A stretch of DNA of 64,000 nt, taken from the NCBI GenBank assembly GCA_027887005.1, contig JAPCJI010000001.1:1-64000 (forward strand), read 5' to 3'. Source of the DNA: Nitrososphaerota archaeon. Lineage in GTDB: Archaea; Thermoproteota; Nitrososphaeria; Nitrososphaerales; Gagatemarchaeaceae. Below the pieces are notes generated by a model. That model worked only from the letters and a program-made list of their open reading frames with translations, was not told the DNA's origin and ran no database searches. The position numbers and the translations under genes are program-made. Of this stretch, positions 60,315 to 64,000 are shown in pieces. How positions within the stretch are numbered: position 1 is the first letter of the stretch; every line of letters begins with the position of its first letter.

Positions 60315-60565
60315 GAGCTCGTCTTTTCTTCGTCCGTCTGCTGGGTCATCACCCCAACCCCCTTGTCGACCTTGAACGTCACAACCCCGACCCCTCTCTC
60401 CACTTTCGCGAAGTCGATCCCCCTCAGCATCAGCAGCGACCCGACCCACCCCATCAGCCCCAGGAAGAGCGCCTGGATTGCTGCATACAGGAGGGTGCTC
60501 ATCGAGCTCGCTAGGTCGCTTCCGGCAGTCGCGCTGCGATAGGCTGCGAACACCCCGTACCCCAT
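60311..60565 (-). CDS. Small membrane protein, probably frameshifted at its N-terminus
   Basis: Read from ATG 60565 the protein has 84 residues and one long hydrophobic region (about 24-48). The promoter evidence points further upstream: TTAAATAA (about 60657-60664) predicts transcription from about 60635, exactly at a GTG that opens MKTTGMLGLVSALLG. A single-base shift near 60583-60590 would join this to SLLLFTFAMGYGVFAAYRS and create a complete first helix. The gene is either frameshifted, misassembled or begins at 60565. Confidence 0.5.
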   Translation of the reverse strand: MGYGVFAAYRSATAGSDLASSMSTLLYAAIQALFLGLMGWVGSLLMLRGIDFAKVERGVGVVTFKVDKGVGVMTQQTDEEKTSS

Positions 60566-60729
60566 GGCGAAGGTGAAGAGGAGGAGCGAGGCCCAGCAGG
60601 GCTGAGACGAGGCCCAGCATTCCCGTGGTCTTCACAGGGGTGCGACGGTGACCTTCGTTATTTAACCGATGGTCACTTGGTCAGGTTCATCTGCCGATTG
60701 CAGCTCGGCAGGGGTCACCCGTTGTTGTC

Positions 60730-61626
60730 CTAACACACCACAACAGGCTTTCCTCGTCCAGGGTCGTACCACGCACGGCCCATCGCCTCGGTGTTCCAAG
60801 ACGCTCCCACGCGACCCTTCGGATCGACTGTGATTATCCCGGCCGTTCCCTTTCCTGCAGACCTCGTCATCAGACTGATCGAACGTCTCGCGGCGACCCG
60901 TGCGTCCACCTTGCGCATCAACTCGCAGGCCCTCAGGCAGAGCGCGTTTCTGATTATCTCCTCCCCTGTCCCGGTCGCGCAGGCCGCGCCTGCTTTGACG
61001 TCTGCGTAGATCCCCGCGCCGATGATGGCCGAGTCTCCGACCCTCCCGGGAAGCTTCAGCCACATGCCCCCGGTGCTGACGGCCGCCGAGGGGACCCCCG
61101 CGCTGTCCAGGGCCACGGCCCCTACCGTGTTTCCTTGCTGCAGGCGGCGCCAAAGCTCCAGCTTCTTCGTCCCGTCGGGCGTGCTTCTCAGAAGTCTGAA
61201 CCTTTTCAAGGTCTTGGCAAGGGGGACGAGTTCCTCTACTTCAAGCCCCGCTGCCCTGGCGTATGACGAGCACCTCTCGCCCGCTAACAGAACGTGAGGG
61301 GTGTTCTCGGAGACCCATCTTGCCAACGAGACCGGGTTGTGGGTACAAGTAACCAATCCTACACCCGCCCCCCTCCGCCTCCTCGCGGTCATGACGGCCG
61401 CATCAAGCTCAGCCTCGCCCGCGGCATTGAGGCAGGCCCCCCTGCCGGCGTTGAAGGCTCCTGAATCCTCCATGTACCTGACAGCGGCCTCGACACCGTC
61501 CAGCGAAGACCCCTTCTTCATCGCCGACATTCCTTCTTCCACGGCACGCTGAAGCTCGTGGAATCTCTTGTCACCCTGGACGTACTTGCCACTCCCGGCA
61601 CCGCCATGGACGATTATTGCAGGGAT
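60730..61626 (-). CDS. Plant-type (Ntn) asparaginase / isoaspartyl peptidase, no canonical start codon
   Basis: An Ntn-hydrolase with the self-cleaving nucleophile Thr in QQGNTVGAVALD, then GTGEEIIRNALC-like contacts (ATGTGEEIIR). The family N-terminus PAIIVHGGAGSGKYVQ lies upstream of the first GTG (61542) and is needed for the fold. That frame contains no ATG, GTG or TTG before the stops near 61673. ATC at 61626 would give the usual start (I/M)PAIIVHGG, with AGGGTGA 10 nt upstream; ACG 61659 and ATT 61656 are other options. It hydrolyses asparagine or isoaspartyl peptides. Confidence 0.8.
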   Translation of the reverse strand: MPAIIVHGGAGSGKYVQGDKRFHELQRAVEEGMSAMKKGSSLDGVEAAVRYMEDSGAFNAGRGACLNAAGEAELDAAVMTARRRRGAGVGLVTCTHNPVSLARWVSENTPHVLLAGERCSSYARAAGLEVEELVPLAKTLKRFRLLRSTPDGTKKLELWRRLQQGNTVGAVALDSAGVPSAAVSTGGMWLKLPGRVGDSAIIGAGIYADVKAGAACATGTGEEIIRNALCLRACELMRKVDARVAARRSISLMTRSAGKGTAGIITVDPKGRVGASWNTEAMGRAWYDPGRGKPVVVC

Positions 61627-61673
61627 TACTTCCGGTTCACCCTGGCTGAGGTGAATCGTGCCCTTCCAAAAGC

Positions 61674-61681
61674 GTTATTAA
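61674..61681. promoter_or_regulatory. Symmetric TATA element serving two divergent units
   Basis: GTTATTAA reads as a TATA-like TTATTAA on plus and TTAATAAC on minus. It lies about 30 nt before the antitoxin ATG (61709) and would start minus transcription near 61652 for the asparaginase gene. Confidence 0.5.
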
Positions 61682-61708
61682 GACTGGTTGTATTACACCT
61701 TGTAGGAC

Positions 61709-61927
61709 ATGCCAACGGTCAGCGTTCGGATTTCTGAGGAGGAAAAGAGGAGGCTGTTGAAGGACGGCACCCTCTCGGATACAATTCGGAATGCTGTGAA
61801 GCTCTACCTGGACAGAAAGGAATCGGATAAGCTTCTCGCGAAGCTCGAGGAGCTGCAGCGTGCGAGCCCCGTTAGGACTTCCTCATCAGAAATCGTTAGG
61901 ATGATAAGAGAGGACCGGGCGCGTTGA
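61709..61927 (+). CDS. CopG/RHH-type antitoxin (VapB-like)
   Basis: A protein of 72 residues. The N-terminal strand and helices (MPTVSVRISEEEKRRLLKDG, TLSDTIRNAVKLYLDRK) fit a ribbon-helix-helix DNA-binding domain, followed by a charged C-terminal segment that would wrap the toxin. It overlaps the PIN gene by 4 nt. RHH antitoxins usually repress their own promoter; the shared TATA element just upstream is a natural target. Confidence 0.75.
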   Translation: MPTVSVRISEEEKRRLLKDGTLSDTIRNAVKLYLDRKESDKLLAKLEELQRASPVRTSSSEIVRMIREDRAR

Positions 61928-62301
61928 TCATTGCGGACAGTAGCTATGTTTCAGAAGGGATTCTGGTCGACAGGGGCCTGCTTGGACATGAGCAAATCCT
62001 TACTGCAGACTTGGCCGTATTCGAGACTGCCAACGCGATATGGAAGCACCAGGTCCTTCTGCATGAGATCGATGACGGTATCCCATTTCTCTCGGTTCTT
62101 TTTGGCCTGTTGAGGACGAACTCGGTAATCGCAATCAAGCCTGACGAGCAACTCATGAAGGTTGCGTACCAACTCGCTTCGCGGCACAACGCTCCAGTCT
62201 ACGATATGGTCTTCGTCGCTCTCGCACTGGGCACAGGCCTCGAATTGAAGTCCTTCGACGATTCGCAGATGGCGATAATGAAGAGCGAATCCAACCGATG
62301 A
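61924..62301 (+). CDS. PIN-domain toxin (VapC-like)
   Basis: A protein of 125 residues with the PIN acidic set: Asp in IIADSSY, Glu in VFETANAIW, Asp in PVYDMVFVALA and Asp in LKSFDDSQM. VapC toxins cut tRNA or rRNA with magnesium. The TTG start overlaps the antitoxin stop (TTGA), so the two are coupled; its stop overlaps the padR-like ATG. Confidence 0.85.
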   Translation: MIIADSSYVSEGILVDRGLLGHEQILTADLAVFETANAIWKHQVLLHEIDDGIPFLSVLFGLLRTNSVIAIKPDEQLMKVAYQLASRHNAPVYDMVFVALALGTGLELKSFDDSQMAIMKSESNR

Positions 62302-62672
62302 TAAGCGCCCCCAAGGGAGTCCTCCGCCTGGCTGCGCTCAAAATGCTCTCTGATTCCTCGCTTTCTGGCACCGACCTTGCTCAGCAGATCAGGAGAGTCA
62401 GCGACGGTGAATGGAAGCCCGGACCAGGTTCCATCTACCTGATACTGGGAGAGCTTCTCAAGAAGGGTCTGATTACTGAGCTCCCGAAACGCGAAGGAAA
62501 CGTCCGCCGTTACATTGTCTCCGGCAAGGGGAAGATGGAGCTCGCAAGGCTGACGAAGGAAGCAAGCGCCGAGGTCCAAAAACAGCTCAGGCTCCTCGCA
62601 GTGTACTCCTCCCTCGCAGGGGAACCGGAGCTTCAGAAGCGCGTCCGTTCCTTCGCCGACTCCCTTTCCTGA
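62298..62672 (+). CDS. PadR-family transcriptional regulator
   Basis: A protein of 124 residues with a winged helix: LRLAALKMLSDSSLSGTDLAQQI, then KPGPGSIYLILGELLKKGLI and a wing RREGNVRRYIVS-like (KREGNVRRYIVS). A C-terminal helix for dimerisation follows. It is the third gene of the vapB-vapC unit, joined by an ATGA overlap, which is unusual for a toxin-antitoxin module. Its target could be the unit itself or the permease gene 51 nt downstream. Confidence 0.85.
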   Translation: MISAPKGVLRLAALKMLSDSSLSGTDLAQQIRRVSDGEWKPGPGSIYLILGELLKKGLITELPKREGNVRRYIVSGKGKMELARLTKEASAEVQKQLRLLAVYSSLAGEPELQKRVRSFADSLS

Positions 62673-62723
62673 CATGCCAGTCGCCAAAGCCTAAGAATAC
62701 CCGATAGGCGACTCAAACCTGCC

Positions 62724-64000
62724 TTGTCTGACAAGCCGGTCGCGGTCGAGAAGGTCGGAATCGAGCACGTAACGGAGGAGCAGCGCCACGGTTCTCCCGG
62801 GCGGAACTTCACCCTCTGGTTCGCCGCCAACCTCACCGTCGCAGACTACGTGATCGGGGTGCTGACAACGGCGGTCTTCCATCTGCCGCTTAGCCAGGCG
62901 ATCCCTATCTTCCTGTTTGGCAACCTCCTCGGAGGCCTGTTTCTCGGTTTCGCCGCGGCCATGGGGCCGAGCCTTGGATTCCCACAGATGCTCTCGTCGC
63001 GGGCGTCGTTCGGTCGGTTCGGGAACTACCTGCCTGGGGGTCTGAACTGGGTCAGCACGGTGGGCTGGTTCACTGTGAACACGATCCTGGCCACCGAGGC
63101 GGTCCAGGTCCTTTACCCAGGCGCCAACTTCGCCGTGGTGGCGGTTCTGCTCGTGGTCGTCCAGGTCCTCATCGCCGTCTACGGTCACGACTTCATCCAC
63201 CTCTTCGAGAAGGTCATGGCGGTCGTCCTCGGCCTCCTCTTCCTATGGCTGTTCTACCTGGCGACTCCAGACCTCGGGCCCGCGGCCTCGGTCGGTTCGC
63301 CGGCTGGCATCGGGGTCCTGGCTACGGTCTTCGCCATCGTCTTTTCATATCTGATGTCTTGGGCTCCCTACGCCTCCGACTACTCGAGGTACATCCCTTC
63401 GGGAGCGTCGAGGAGGAAGATCCTAGTCCTGGCCCTTGCGGGAGGAGCTGCTTCGTCCTTTGCCATCGAGGCGATAGGGGGAATCGTCGGGGTCCTCTCC
63501 CCACCCCACGCCCTTCCGAGCGGCGGGCTCAATTACTTCGGCGCCCTCAATTCGTTCGCTGGCTCGTCCGGGGCCCTGGCCATGCTGACGATAATCCTGG
63601 GGGCCCTGGCCGCGAACGCGCTCAACCTTTACACCAACGCCCTATCCGCGTTGGTGCTCGACGTCAAGGCCCGGCGCTGGGTGACAGTCGTAGCGGGCGG
63701 TGTGGTCGGCTTGGCCCTAACAATTGTATTCGGCTCCGACTTCGAACCCTTCTTCGAGAACTTCCTCCTCGCCCTCGCCTACTGGATCACGCCATGGCTC
63801 GGAGTCATCCTGGTCGACTTCTACCTCGCTAGGCGGACTTCGGTTGAAAGCACTCTCGGGGCGCCTCGAATCGACGGCCCCGCCCTCGGAGTCTACCTCG
63901 TTTCGCTCCTTGTATCGGTGCCATTCATGGTGCCCCTCCTGTCGTACTCCTTCCCGGTTGGCTCCCTCGCCTCAGTCTTCGGAGGGGCAGACTTGAGCTA
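62724..64000 (+). CDS. NCS1-family nucleobase permease, C-terminus beyond window
   Basis: The first 425 residues of a 12-helix permease. The N-terminal VTEEQRHGSPGRNFTLWFAANLTVADYVIG is the NCS1 start, followed by SSRASFGRFGNYLPGGLNW and SWAPYASDYSRYIP, as in CodB/allantoin-type transporters for purines, pyrimidines or hydantoins. TAAGAATA (62692-62699) is centred about 28 nt before the TTG start, giving a leaderless mRNA. Most of the protein is visible; only the final part is missing. Confidence 0.88.
   Translation, partial: MSDKPVAVEKVGIEHVTEEQRHGSPGRNFTLWFAANLTVADYVIGVLTTAVFHLPLSQAIPIFLFGNLLGGLFLGFAAAMGPSLGFPQMLSSRASFGRFGNYLPGGLNWVSTVGWFTVNTILATEAVQVLYPGANFAVVAVLLVVVQVLIAVYGHDFIHLFEKVMAVVLGLLFLWLFYLATPDLGPAASVGSPAGIGVLATVFAIVFSYLMSWAPYASDYSRYIPSGASRRKILVLALAGGAASSFAIEAIGGIVGVLSPPHALPSGGLNYFGALNSFAGSSGALAMLTIILGALAANALNLYTNALSALVLDVKARRWVTVVAGGVVGLALTIVFGSDFEPFFENFLLALAYWITPWLGVILVDFYLARRTSVESTLGAPRIDGPALGVYLVSLLVSVPFMVPLLSYSFPVGSLASVFGGADLS

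Noticed and set aside
1-64000. CRISPR arrays, insertion sequences or prophage
   Set aside because: No regularly spaced repeats, transposase frames or phage genes were seen on either strand.

Overview
The window reads as a G+C-rich chromosome segment of an archaeon. Archaeal marks include a histone, Alba, ribosomal proteins S17e, L40e and L38e, deoxyhypusine synthase, archaeosine tRNA-guanine transglycosylase, an ESCRT/Cdv division cluster, a glycine-rich TRAM protein and tRNA genes broken by bulge-helix-bulge introns. Histone, Cdv proteins and L38e together point to the Thaumarchaeota/Nitrososphaeria side of the TACK archaea. No ammonia-oxidation gene is seen, and the aerobic I+III-fused haem-copper oxidase suggests an aerobic, possibly heterotrophic member. 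This placement is inference from gene content. Nearly every gene or operon has a TATA-like box 22-30 nt before its start, and TTG and GTG starts are common, so most mRNAs are probably leaderless.

Layout. 1-5.9 kb: a minus-strand unit (TatD, S17e, ParB/SerK-like protein, ubiquitin-like protein), histone, RDD membrane protein, tRNA-Glu, VOC protein, GTP cyclohydrolase and an FTR1-like permease. 6-13.3 kb: S9 peptidase, a G-domain-dead EF-Tu-like protein, MsrA, AK6, deoxyhypusine synthase, H+-pyrophosphatase and a two-intron tRNA-Cys. 13.5-18.3 kb: terminal oxidase operon (subunit II, fused I+III, IV), cupredoxin and an R2-like diiron protein. 18.3-30.5 kb: MFS transporter, small zinc protein, CysS, six-hairpin glycosidase, metallo-beta-lactamase nuclease, lipid-linked sugar flippase, IleS and phosphoesterase. 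30.5-38.3 kb: ESCRT-III paralogue, CdvB, CdvC, AspS, NusA-like, Alba, SucCD, L40e and a two-intron tRNA-Val.

38.5-45.9 kb: nucleotidyl cyclase with TPRs, arginine decarboxylase, PRC-barrel, RNase HI, CBS, TRAM, L38e, presenilin-type protease and a CPSF-like nuclease. 46-57.6 kb: giant subtilase, PAC2 protein, TgtA, PMT-type glycosyltransferase, GfcR-like regulator, NnrD, methyltransferase and DHH phosphoesterase. 57.6-64 kb: Vps62-like membrane protein with three small membrane proteins, an asparaginase-family hydrolase, a VapBC-PadR unit and an NCS1 permease cut by the window end.

Most unusual points: two tRNA genes with two introns each, including intron sites in the T-loop, the anticodon stem and the variable region; two intact genes (TRAM and asparaginase) lacking any ATG/GTG/TTG start; a terminal oxidase without the canonical K-channel lysine; and a bidirectional promoter shared by the toxin-antitoxin unit and the asparaginase.
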